Positions 43,165 to 51,488 of a DNA stretch of 64,000 nt are shown here, in pieces. The number at the start of each line of letters is the position of its first letter. Position 1 is the first letter of the stretch. Under the pieces are notes generated by a model, which had not been told where the DNA came from, did no database searches, and worked only from the letters and a program-made list of their open reading frames with translations. The DNA comes from JBEKHT01 sp049511715 (GTDB taxonomy: Bacteria; Chloroflexota; Anaerolineae; Anaerolineales; RBG-16-64-43): contig JBEKXU010000008.1 of the NCBI GenBank assembly GCA_049511715.1, positions 1 through 64,000 on the forward strand, in the 5' to 3' direction. The position numbers were made by a program, and so were the translations under genes.

Positions 43165-44370
43165 TCAGGTGGCCGCTTCCAAAATGCCGATGGCCCTTGT
43201 CAGCGCGGGAATCGAAATCTCGAGGTTTTCCCGCCAGCGTCTTGTCCCGGCAGGAGCGCTTTCTGGCACCGTCGGGTGAGAACCCAACAGGTACATATAG
43301 CGCTGTCCAACGGCCGAGCTGAGGGAATAGTAACAAGCATTAATATATCCCGAGACCGGGGACATGAACTCGAGAACTCTCGTCCCTCGCGGGGCAAACA
43401 GCGCGTTGGTCAACCCCGCCCCATGGAGACCGACGATGAACTGTGCCTTGGAGAAGAGAGAGATCTGTTCTTCCAGCGCCATGCGCTCCGTCGAAACCGC
43501 CTCGAAACCCAGCGAGCCAAGCGCGGCAACTACCTCCTGCTCATTCGAAACCAAGCGTTGGCTGGCGCCGGAGCGGCTCACGTACAGTCGCCGTGTTCCC
43601 TCACCCCCCTCTGGGACACCGAACCGTCGGCGCAACCAACTCGCCGCCCACGGCCGGCACATGCCGGGATATCCAGGCAGAGAGGGAACGAGGAGACTAT
43701 CGACCTGCCAATGTTGCTCGCCAAAGCCGACGCGCTGGTCTGGCCCAAACCCCAGATGGTCAAGCGTTTCGGCCTGCCATGAGGCTAAGGTTTGAGGCAC
43801 AATCAGGAGATAATCCTTCAATCCGGCCTCTTCCAGGATGCCAATACGAGGCAAGGTCTCGATCAGCCAGTGGTAGTAGTTCGGTGAGGCGCTGCCAGGG
43901 GAGAGGATCGTAGCAAAGATGCCGTCCCGGTGCTGCATCGGCGGCAACCGCAGGCGGCTGAATATTGGCAACTGGAATCCCGTCCGGCCCCAATAATAGG
44001 AAAACTCGTCAAAGACACGGTCCTCCGGGGAGATCACCACCCCCTCGCTCAGAGCCAAGCGACCCGGGCGAAGATGCGCCAGGAAAAGCGGAGGATACCG
44101 GTAGAGTTGCGCCTCACGGTACGGCACAGGCATCGCGGAATCCAGGGTGAGCGGCGGCCGCGACTGAACCACTTCCGCCTCTCGGACCGGTATATGCCAG
44201 TGGTGCCAACCTCTCTCCACGAAGGGCTGCCCCCGATCACGCTCCTCCGCCCAAGCCCTGAAATCCAGGATAATCCCTTTGGGAGGCCCCAAATGCGTCG
44301 ACGCAATGGGTGTTCTTCGGAGCACCTGCGCAACGAGCCCTTGTGTGCTTCGCTTGAATCGCCTAAGCAT
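43165..44370 (-). CDS. GT61 family glycosyltransferase
   Basis: A 401-residue GT61 protein: LGPPKGIILDFRAW, GVVISPEDRVFDEFSYYWG, NYYHWLIETLPRIGILEEAG, RLYVSRSGASQRLVSNEQE and GLHGAGLTNALFAPRG. ATG at 44370 with GGGAGCG just upstream is chosen over the TTG at 44403. Together with its downstream paralogue it probably adds two different pentose or hexose branches, or arose by a recent duplication followed by change; the sequence does not decide. There are 144 bases without a gene between them. Confidence 0.82.
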   Translation of the reverse strand: MLRRFKRSTQGLVAQVLRRTPIASTHLGPPKGIILDFRAWAEERDRGQPFVERGWHHWHIPVREAEVVQSRPPLTLDSAMPVPYREAQLYRYPPLFLAHLRPGRLALSEGVVISPEDRVFDEFSYYWGRTGFQLPIFSRLRLPPMQHRDGIFATILSPGSASPNYYHWLIETLPRIGILEEAGLKDYLLIVPQTLASWQAETLDHLGFGPDQRVGFGEQHWQVDSLLVPSLPGYPGMCRPWAASWLRRRFGVPEGGEGTRRLYVSRSGASQRLVSNEQEVVAALGSLGFEAVSTERMALEEQISLFSKAQFIVGLHGAGLTNALFAPRGTRVLEFMSPVSGYINACYYSLSSAVGQRYMYLLGSHPTVPESAPAGTRRWRENLEISIPALTRAIGILEAAT

Positions 44371-44409
44371 GGTCGCTCCCGCCTTCCCGGCTCTCCTTCG
44401 CAACCACCC

Positions 44410-45237
44410 CTAATCCCGGACCCGCCGAAACGGGAGGGTAACAATCCTCACGATGGGCAAAGGCACTCCCCAGGAACGGAGGGCGCGCCGAAGCCGATAG
44501 GAGATGGGCAACATGGGACGAGCCTGCAGGTCGACCAGGATACCCTCGCGCCGGCAGAACCTCACGGCGGCAGGTTCCCATCGCCCGCGGACCACGGCCG
44601 TGGTGAAGTAATCCAGGGGATATCCTTTCCCCTCTCGAAGGCTCAGGAAAGCTTCTGGGAGCTCCACGGAGCGACGCGAGGCCTGAACTTCAAATTGCCA
44701 TGGGTTTTCTTGCTCCAGAATCAGGGAGCTCAGGACACGCTTTTCCCACCAAGCCGCCTGCATGGAAACTCGGTACTCACTTCCCTTCGGAAGTTCTCCC
44801 ACATCGTCACGGTCAGGACAAGGATGACTTGCGCCCGGGATCGGCATCAGGCGCAGGCAACCCGCTTTCTTGGCCTTGGCATAGGCAATCAGGTCTTTCA
44901 CCCAGGCCGTGTCCACTGGCCCGCTCAGGAGAAAATCCTCCTGCAGGAATAAAAGGTCGGGATGAGGAAGGTCTGTGAGCATTTTCAGCAGGCCCGGAGA
45001 CCACTTGAGGTCCGGCCCTACCAAGACGGTCTGGACCTTCGGATCGGGGTAGACCTCCTGATTGGCTCCCAGATAGACCGGATAGGGGCAATCCGGCCAA
45101 TAGCGCCAGAACAGGGTGAAGAACGGTCCCCAGACATCGCGGTACGCGTCACACGAGACGACCAGTACGGCCGTCGACTCGACGGCTCCAGGGCTATTGC
45201 GACTGACCCTTTGGCCAGCTGAAGTGATATCCATCAT
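44410..45237 (-). CDS. uncharacterised GT-A-like protein of glycan clusters
   Basis: A 275-residue soluble protein. It opens with VLVVSCDAYRDVWGPFFTLF and YWPDCPYPVYLGAN, has VLVGPDLKWSPGLLKMLTDL, and then DLLFLQEDFLLSGPVD (about 94-109), where the E-D pair is placed like the metal site of GT-A enzymes. I recognise this layout (SCDxYxDxWxPFF, LxxEDFxL) from unnamed proteins in other surface-glycan clusters, without knowing of any assigned reaction. It probably transfers a sugar. Two adjacent ATG codons (45237 and 45234) can both start it. Confidence 0.65.
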   Translation of the reverse strand: MMDITSAGQRVSRNSPGAVESTAVLVVSCDAYRDVWGPFFTLFWRYWPDCPYPVYLGANQEVYPDPKVQTVLVGPDLKWSPGLLKMLTDLPHPDLLFLQEDFLLSGPVDTAWVKDLIAYAKAKKAGCLRLMPIPGASHPCPDRDDVGELPKGSEYRVSMQAAWWEKRVLSSLILEQENPWQFEVQASRRSVELPEAFLSLREGKGYPLDYFTTAVVRGRWEPAAVRFCRREGILVDLQARPMLPISYRLRRALRSWGVPLPIVRIVTLPFRRVRD

Positions 45238-45646
45238 CTCGGTTCCAATTCGGCCCTCGCCACCTTGACGTTGGGATCTTCATTTCCGTAGGCAACCCAG
45301 GCCGTCGCCGCGTTCTGTGGCAAGCGCTCAAATCAAGGCCGTTGCATCCCCCGCGCTCAGTTGTCCCCCTTCCTGACAAGAAGCCCTCTTGCCTGCGCGG
45401 GTGAGCGAACGCTCAGTTGACGAATGGCTCGCGGATCCCAGAGTTGCTTACCCGTGTGGCCCCGGCCCCTGAGCCAAGCCGCCGGAGGCCAGCCTCCGCT
45501 CGTGGCCCACCAAAGGGACATCTCCTGGCGGCTGCGCGATGCCCGGGACGGTGCCTCAGCGCCAAGGCATGAGCAAAGGGAGGCCTCTGGTCCGTAATCG
45601 CATTATTTGCCTCCCCCTTCCACTGGCCTGCCGCACCCCTCGGCCC
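45238..45646. other. 409-base gap with a coding-like tail and a hairpin
   Basis: No intact gene. Directly before the GT-A-like gene, the minus strand at 45234-45332 reads LPQNAATAWVAYGNEDPN then VKVARAELEPR and stops in an ATGA overlap with the next start, as a real upstream gene would, but an in-frame stop lies about 32 codons in. A short perfect inverted repeat CGGAGGC-CA-GCCTCCG is at 45483-45498, about 150 bases behind the GT-C stop, without a T-run. Confidence 0.35.
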
Positions 45647-47551
45647 TCATGACCTCGCGTACACGGCAAACAACCCGAAAACAGCCACTTTGCGGAATCC
45701 TGGCCAGGGCGGCGCTGGCGGAAGCTGCCCCGGCTGCAACTGAAAAACGCGGTACTGGTCCTGATCGCTCAAGCCGCCAACGGTCTGGTTCAAGTTCTGA
45801 ATTCCCCCTCGGGACTGGAGGAGAAAATCGAACCACGCGCCTCGACGAAGGAGAGGGTCATGCATGACCGAGTAAAAGTACGTGAAGTCATAGGTATCGA
45901 TATCATACCCGACGGTCAGACTCGTCTTCCCTGACGCGCGGGCGCGGCCAACCAGATAGTCCACGGTGGCCAACTGGCCCGAGTCTGTCCCACCGTAGCC
46001 CTCGCTGCGCCAGTTCACAATCTTCGTGGCATCGAAGTGCAACGGGAAAATCGCGAGGATGGCCGCCCCCATGAGAACAAGTGAAGCCTGCTTTCGGAAG
46101 GGGAATAGCAGCCCGAGCGCCTCGGCGGTCACGATCAGGGTGAGAACCTCAGCAGGCCAGATCCACCAGAAGCGAAGGGCCGTGTTCGGCTCGGCCACGT
46201 AGAGCAAGATCCCCAAGGGAATCATGATCCCCAGAGAAAGCACGGTGGCACGACGGGGATCGATCTCGCGCCACCTTCGGCTCAGAGGCAAGCCAAGGGT
46301 GAGGCTCACCCAAAAGGCGGGGAAAAAGGAGCGGGCTTGGGATAATAGCCCCAGAAGGGGAAAGCTGAGACGATGATGCACGCTGCAACACGTTTCCCAG
46401 ATTCCCGGCCCAAGGAGAATCCAAAGAACTATTCCTCCGACGGCTGCCGCAACAACAGCTCCCCAAGGCGGGATCTCCCAGGCAGGTTCCAGGACTTTCC
46501 GCCCCCAGAGGGTGCCGCCCAGCGCGGCAGCCAGCAGGATCACCAATCCCATCGCGCTCAGCGTCCACAGGATGGAATTCGCCAATTGGTTGTACCCGAA
46601 AAGGAAGAACAGGGAATCAAAATTGCGGTCCAGGTTGGTGAAGATCACGCAGGTGTGGTACTCCAGCTGAGCTCGCAGGCCCGTGCCTGGATCGATCCAG
46701 TACTTGGCACCTTGGTCGTTAAGACCCAAGTCTCGATATGAGCCCTCCCAGGTATCCGACCGGCCGAGCACCGAGGCATAGCAAAGGGGAGGGGAAGAGG
46801 AGGTAGTCCCTTGAGGTGGAGCCAGGCTTTGCAGAAGGAGCTGCGAACGGATATCTGCAAAATCCCGGGTAGTCTCGAACCGGAGATAGGGGAACCAGAG
46901 AAGCAAGGACACCGCGGCCGCCAACACAAGGCCCCGAATACGAACCGGCGGCCGGAACAGCAACCAGAGCACGGGGTAGATAAATACCGTGACCACAATG
47001 CTTAGTTGCACATACAGGCCAAAGGCCGTGATCCCGAGGGCTACCGGGAGAGCCCAGGATTTTTTGTCCCGCACCCAGAGCATGAGGAAGTAGAGAGCGC
47101 CCAGATAGTAGGCCGGATGGCCAATAGGCCAGACCCCCAGGTACCCCAATTGGGACAGGCCCACTCCCACAACTGAGGCGAGCGCAATTCCTCGATTGAG
47201 GGTAGCGCGAACGATCAGGTAGAGGAAGACCAGGGTCGCCAGGTTCTGAAGAAATTCCCCCGGGAGTTCTCGGAGACGCTCGTCCCCAAGCAACAGGGTC
47301 CCTGGCAACATGAGAAAGAACGTCCCGGGAGGCTGGAAGGAGAAGTAGCTGGACTTGTCACCGTGTACCTCCACCTGACCAGTCTGGAAGAACCGAAATG
47401 CCCCCACATGATAGGGCAACAAGTCAAAACTGTTCAGAAGGTTGCCCCGCCAGCCCTGGTAGCGGAGAACAGCCGCCGCGACGACCACCAGCAGGATGAC
47501 GACATAATCCAACCGCGGTCCTATCCGGCGAGCGGTGGCGGTTGCACTCAT
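45647..47551 (-). CDS. large GT-C-like membrane protein
   Basis: A 634-residue polytopic membrane protein with about 10-12 helices. The first loop has GWRGNLLNSFDLLPYHVGAF (about 29-48) and SSYFSFQPPGTFFLMLPG. After the last helix comes a soluble tail with RRGAWFDFLLQSRGGIQNLN and DQYRVFQLQP. Start ATG 47551 has AAGGA 8 bases upstream; a longer frame to 47692 is rejected. It is a paralogue of the next gene upstream (47846-49723): both share RFExxRxFxDIRS, Cys pairs in the long loop, PAW.. CC, FWWIWPA and the WFDFLL tail. Role in adding a lipid-linked sugar is inferred. Confidence 0.68.
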   Translation of the reverse strand: MSATATARRIGPRLDYVVILLVVVAAAVLRYQGWRGNLLNSFDLLPYHVGAFRFFQTGQVEVHGDKSSYFSFQPPGTFFLMLPGTLLLGDERLRELPGEFLQNLATLVFLYLIVRATLNRGIALASVVGVGLSQLGYLGVWPIGHPAYYLGALYFLMLWVRDKKSWALPVALGITAFGLYVQLSIVVTVFIYPVLWLLFRPPVRIRGLVLAAAVSLLLWFPYLRFETTRDFADIRSQLLLQSLAPPQGTTSSSPPLCYASVLGRSDTWEGSYRDLGLNDQGAKYWIDPGTGLRAQLEYHTCVIFTNLDRNFDSLFFLFGYNQLANSILWTLSAMGLVILLAAALGGTLWGRKVLEPAWEIPPWGAVVAAAVGGIVLWILLGPGIWETCCSVHHRLSFPLLGLLSQARSFFPAFWVSLTLGLPLSRRWREIDPRRATVLSLGIMIPLGILLYVAEPNTALRFWWIWPAEVLTLIVTAEALGLLFPFRKQASLVLMGAAILAIFPLHFDATKIVNWRSEGYGGTDSGQLATVDYLVGRARASGKTSLTVGYDIDTYDFTYFYSVMHDPLLRRGAWFDFLLQSRGGIQNLNQTVGGLSDQDQYRVFQLQPGQLPPAPPWPGFRKVAVFGLFAVYARS

Positions 47552-47845
47552 CGGTTGTTCCTTTCTAGTCGCGCGGCCCGGCGGCAACGATTGAAGACTT
47601 CGTCCAGACCAAACTGGCCCCGTGGCCAGAATCCGTTCCGAGATATTGGCATCGCCGACCTGTGTGCCCCAACAAGCGGCCGGCGCGATCATCGCGTTTC
47701 TCCGGGATCAACCCGACTCGGCTCCAGGCGAGAACTGTCTCTGCTCCGGGCCAGCCCCCAACTTCCGCCAAAGGATTCTGCCGGTCCTGGACGCGTCCAC
47801 CTCCCGCCAGAATTGAGTCTCTTCCGTCACGCCAATGCGGGACCC

Positions 47846-49723
47846 TCATTCCCTGCGGAAGACCTCAAAGCGTCCGAAGCGTTCAATGAACTGAAAGCCT
47901 CGCCACGGGCTTTCTGCGACCGTTGGGCCGTCGCCGATCTCCAGAACACGGAACTCATCCTTGTTTGTGAGCCCTTCGACGGTGTCGTTGAGATTGCGGA
48001 TCTCCTCGCGGGTCTCGAGCAAGAAATCGAACCACGATCCGGTGCGGTAGGAGGGATCGACTGAGGTCTCGGTGGTAAATACCGGGGCCTGCAGTTCATA
48101 CCCGATGGTCATGGTTGTCGAACCGCTCGCGCGTGGGATCTGTCCCAAGTAATCCACGGTCTCCACTTGGCCCGAGCTCTTCCCCTCGTATCCGTTGGTC
48201 AACCAGTCACCGATTTTGCCCTGGTAGAAGGGAGCGTTGATCATCAGAATCACAAGAACCGTCGACAGCCCGGCAAAGACCGCCCTCGGCCAGGGAGTCT
48301 GTTCCGCGAAGAGTCCGATTGTGATGACCACAACTATCAGTTGGGCCGGCCATATCCACCAGAACCGGTCAGCGCGGGCCGTCTCGGAGACCCCCACGAG
48401 GATCACAAAAGGAACCAGCCCAAGGATCCCCAGGGCTCCCAATCCCTTCCAGTCCTCTCCCGCGTGAGCAGCCAGAAAGAGACCCAGCACCAAGCTCACC
48501 CAAACCAGAGGCAGCAGACTCTGCCATTGCTCGACCAGGAGCAAGGAAGGGTGTTGAAGCTTCCCGTCTGCCGTGCAACATTTGGCCAGCCAAGCTGGAC
48601 TAAGCGCGAGATAGATGGCCGCCGCTCCCAGAGCCAAGAGGACAATCAGCACCGGAATCTTCACCGCCACCAACCGCTCAACCATGGCCGATCCCCTGGC
48701 ACGGTTCAGGATCGGAGAACTCAGCAGCGCGATTAGCCCAGCCCAGAATACGGTCAAGAGGGAGGCATTGACAATCCGGTTGTTGCCAAAGAGAAACGTG
48801 TCATTGTTGAAATTGCGACCGATCTTCAGAGCCACGCTGCAGAGAGTCACGCGGAGGGTGCCAATCCCCGGGGGTTCCGGAGACACGACACGCTTCGCAA
48901 TGGCGGGCAGGCCCAGGTAGGGCAAGTAGGTTTCATTCTGGGTGTCGCTTTCCCCCTCCAGAGCGGCATAGCAGTAGGTCGGCGTATTGACCGGCGTTCC
49001 CTCTAGCGCAACAACCTGCCGCCGCGATACATATGACCGGATATCGAGGAACTGCCTGCCCCACTCGAATCGCAGGTAGGGGAACCAGATGGCTCCGGCC
49101 ACGACCAAAGCGAGGCCCAGACCCTTCCAATTCACCGGTGGACGATACGCGACCCACAGGAAAGGAATCGCCAGTCCCAGAGGGAGAGTATTGGGATGAA
49201 CATAAAGACCTGCCGCGAAGGAGACGATCGCGGCCGCCAAGGCAGCTGGTTGGCGCCGAACAGCCCACAGCCAGGCAAGCAACATCGTCGCGACAACAAA
49301 AAACTGCGTGAGATCGAGGTCCGGCTGACCGAGCCGAGAAACCGCAAGAGCCAATGCCGAGACTAGGCCGACCCATACTCCACCCACGCTCCGGCCCAGA
49401 AAGTAGGCCAACATGACCGCCCCAAGGTACAGGGCCACCGTCAACGGGATTTCGTAGAGTCTCGGATCCGCAGCGATCAGCATTCCAGGAGCAACTAGGT
49501 AGGCCACTCCGGGAGGCCCGTAGGAACCGTAGCTGTACACTTCTCCGTGATTTGGGATCTGGCCATTGCGGACCAAGCTGTAGGCCTGCTGGTAAAGGAT
49601 GATCTTATCCAGGTCATTCAGAAGTCTTTCTCTCCAGCCTTGGAACCAGATCAGAGCGACGATCAGGGTCGCGGCCACCACAATAACCAGCGGCAACGCT
49701 TTGAAATGAGAACGAGTGATCAT
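47846..49723 (-). CDS. large GT-C-like membrane protein, paralogue of the next gene
   Basis: A 625-residue polytopic membrane protein starting MITRSHFKALPL at 49723; ATGA overlap with the methyltransferase stop fixes this start. The first loop has GWRERLLNDLDKIILYQQAY and YSYGSYGPPGVAYLVAPG. Shared with the downstream paralogue: LRFEWGRQFLDIRS, LAKCCTADGKL against a CCSVHHRL text, ADRFWWIWPAQL, and the tail GSWFDFLLETREEIRNLN. The tail probably folds outside the membrane. There are 294 bases between the pair, with no gene I can support. Confidence 0.68.
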   Translation of the reverse strand: MITRSHFKALPLVIVVAATLIVALIWFQGWRERLLNDLDKIILYQQAYSLVRNGQIPNHGEVYSYGSYGPPGVAYLVAPGMLIAADPRLYEIPLTVALYLGAVMLAYFLGRSVGGVWVGLVSALALAVSRLGQPDLDLTQFFVVATMLLAWLWAVRRQPAALAAAIVSFAAGLYVHPNTLPLGLAIPFLWVAYRPPVNWKGLGLALVVAGAIWFPYLRFEWGRQFLDIRSYVSRRQVVALEGTPVNTPTYCYAALEGESDTQNETYLPYLGLPAIAKRVVSPEPPGIGTLRVTLCSVALKIGRNFNNDTFLFGNNRIVNASLLTVFWAGLIALLSSPILNRARGSAMVERLVAVKIPVLIVLLALGAAAIYLALSPAWLAKCCTADGKLQHPSLLLVEQWQSLLPLVWVSLVLGLFLAAHAGEDWKGLGALGILGLVPFVILVGVSETARADRFWWIWPAQLIVVVITIGLFAEQTPWPRAVFAGLSTVLVILMINAPFYQGKIGDWLTNGYEGKSSGQVETVDYLGQIPRASGSTTMTIGYELQAPVFTTETSVDPSYRTGSWFDFLLETREEIRNLNDTVEGLTNKDEFRVLEIGDGPTVAESPWRGFQFIERFGRFEVFRRE

Positions 49724-50478
49724 GCCTGCTCCTTGACGGCCCGCACGCAAACCAGCAAGGGGTAGTCGGGATCTTGCCTCTCGAGCGCGCCTTTGGGCAA
49801 GTCCGAAACGGCCAGGCCGTGCAATAGAGCCACCGCGGCAAGGACATTGCCGTAGGATCGAACTTGAATACTGGCCCTTCCAAAGGACGGTTCAAACAAG
49901 CTCACCGCCGCCGCGGGAGTCAGGCGCCAATAGTCTCCCCAGCGCTCAGCATCGTGCCGGCTGACTTGGCTGATGCCCGGGAGGCTCGCCAAGGCGACCC
50001 CGCCCTCTTTGAGCAACCAGTGGAGCGTGCGAACCGCGGCCTGAATATCATAGATGCAATGAAGGGTCTGCGTCACAATCAGACAGTCGTAGACTTCCCG
50101 TTCGAGTCCCTCTCTCGTGTCGAGACGCCCCACCAGGGTTGCCTGGGGGTTCCCGGCCACGGCATGGAGGACATCGGAGCGGGTCACACGGGCACCACCA
50201 AAGCGCCGTGTGTATCCTGGATCCCCGACCTCGAGCACGCTCCCGTGGATGTCCTGAGAGTATTCCGCCAGGAATGATTCCAGGTAGAACCGGTCGACGG
50301 GCTGGCCCCGGTCAAAGCCAAAGGAGCGGCTGATGGGCTCGATCCGCTTGAGGCTTCCCCAGGATATTCGCCTCGTAGGCGGCCAGCCATCTCGACGGCC
50401 GAAGATCCGGCGGATCATCCCACCCAACCTGCTCCGCGGCCTTTGGCGCGACGGAAGTCCCTGATCTTCCTCAGTCAC
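49720..50478 (-). CDS. class I SAM-dependent methyltransferase
   Basis: A 252-residue methyltransferase that probably caps or decorates the glycan. The SAM-binding strand reads SVLEVGDPGYTRRFGG, a subfamily form that lacks the usual GxGxG, followed by VTRSDVLHAVAGNPQATLVG, DCLIVTQTLHCIYDIQAAV and LKEGGVALASLPGISQVSR. These words are characteristic of a methyltransferase group found beside GT2 genes. Start GTG at 50478, with TGGAGGG 6 bases upstream, overlaps the GT2 stop by 8 bases; a GTG at 50511 is a weaker choice. Confidence 0.8.
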   Translation of the reverse strand: MTEEDQGLPSRQRPRSRLGGMIRRIFGRRDGWPPTRRISWGSLKRIEPISRSFGFDRGQPVDRFYLESFLAEYSQDIHGSVLEVGDPGYTRRFGGARVTRSDVLHAVAGNPQATLVGRLDTREGLEREVYDCLIVTQTLHCIYDIQAAVRTLHWLLKEGGVALASLPGISQVSRHDAERWGDYWRLTPAAAVSLFEPSFGRASIQVRSYGNVLAAVALLHGLAVSDLPKGALERQDPDYPLLVCVRAVKEQA

Positions 50479-51457
50479 GGAGCCCTCCAGAATCGACCCG
50501 AGCCCTGCCACCCGACAGAAAAGCCGGAGTCAGGTAGCGCAGCCACCGGCCCTCCCGGCGGAAGGCTCGATAGTGCCACAGCCGCCGGATCATCCCCAGG
50601 CGCCACCCCACCACCGTGCGGTTCCCTTCGCTGAGGTGATCAGCCAAGCTCACGCGGAACATGCGCTGGCACGCCAGAGGCTCCAGAGGCCGCCGGACGG
50701 CGCCCGGCAAGTGATCCAGATACGTCAAGAGCCAGTGGCAGAAAGCCAGTTCATTCTGACGGTATTGATCCTCGTCTCGCAACATGACCGCCATGGCAGA
50801 ACGGGAGTGCTGCCGATAGAGAGCTACGATGGTCGGGTCGGCGTAGACCGGGAAATGGATGGCCAGCTTTAGCCAGAGGGCCAGGTCCTCGGCCATGCGA
50901 ATGCTGTCCTCGAAGCCCCCCACCTCCAGCAGCGGCGCTCGGCGGACGAGCGTAGCACTGGGACAGGGAAAGAGATTCCCGTCGCGCAAAAACTCGACTC
51001 CGATCTCAGGCGGGTGGTAGATCCCCTCGTGCAAGTCACCAAACGTCTGGTCTCTTTCGATACCTCCCGATGGATCTTCGGAAAAGTAGTGCACGCGACC
51101 GAAGATCATGGCCGCGCCGGGATGGCTCCGCAACACAGCGAGCTGGTGGTCTAGCTTGGAAGCAGGCCAAAGGTCATCTGCGTCCAGGTAAGCTACAAAT
51201 TCCCCTTGGGCATAAGACAGGCCCAGGTTGCGAGTCGCACTGGGCCCGCGGCTGCCATGAGTCGCATGAGTCAAGAACCGAGCCCGAGAAGGTTCCTGCG
51301 AAGCCATCTCCCGTGCCAGTTCGACACTCCCGTCCGTAGACCCGTCATCCACCAGGAGGAGTTCCCAATCAGAGCAGGTCTGGGCCCGCACGGAGGCCAC
51401 CGCCTGCGCCAGGAATTCCTTGGCATTCAAAATAGGAATAATTACGCTCACGGTCAT
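50471..51457 (-). CDS. GT2 glycosyltransferase
   Basis: A 328-residue GT-A enzyme: VSVIIPILNAKEFLAQAV, LLVDDGSTDGSVELA, GSRGPSATRNLGLSYAQGEF and AYLDADDLWP (DxD metal site), then GGFEDSIRMAEDLALWLKLA. It is a standard GT2 that is not close to the three at 37541-41621. ATG at 51457 follows AGAGGG by about 8 bases. Coupled by overlap to the methyltransferase, a pairing often seen in glycan clusters. Sugar unknown. Confidence 0.88.
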   Translation of the reverse strand: MTVSVIIPILNAKEFLAQAVASVRAQTCSDWELLLVDDGSTDGSVELAREMASQEPSRARFLTHATHGSRGPSATRNLGLSYAQGEFVAYLDADDLWPASKLDHQLAVLRSHPGAAMIFGRVHYFSEDPSGGIERDQTFGDLHEGIYHPPEIGVEFLRDGNLFPCPSATLVRRAPLLEVGGFEDSIRMAEDLALWLKLAIHFPVYADPTIVALYRQHSRSAMAVMLRDEDQYRQNELAFCHWLLTYLDHLPGAVRRPLEPLACQRMFRVSLADHLSEGNRTVVGWRLGMIRRLWHYRAFRREGRWLRYLTPAFLSGGRARVDSGGLRD

Positions 51458-51488
51458 GCCGATCCCTCTTCCGGAGCCGGGCCGGCGT

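Noticed and set aside
45483..45498. CGGAGGC-CA-GCCTCCG hairpin as a terminator
   Set aside because: No T-run on either side and about 150 bases from the gene end.
47548..47652. 34-codon frame (MPISRNGFWPRG...) in ATGA overlap with a GT-C gene
   Set aside because: The TGA overlap arises from the ATGA of the next start. The ribosome site is weak and there is no family match, so chance is the simpler reading.
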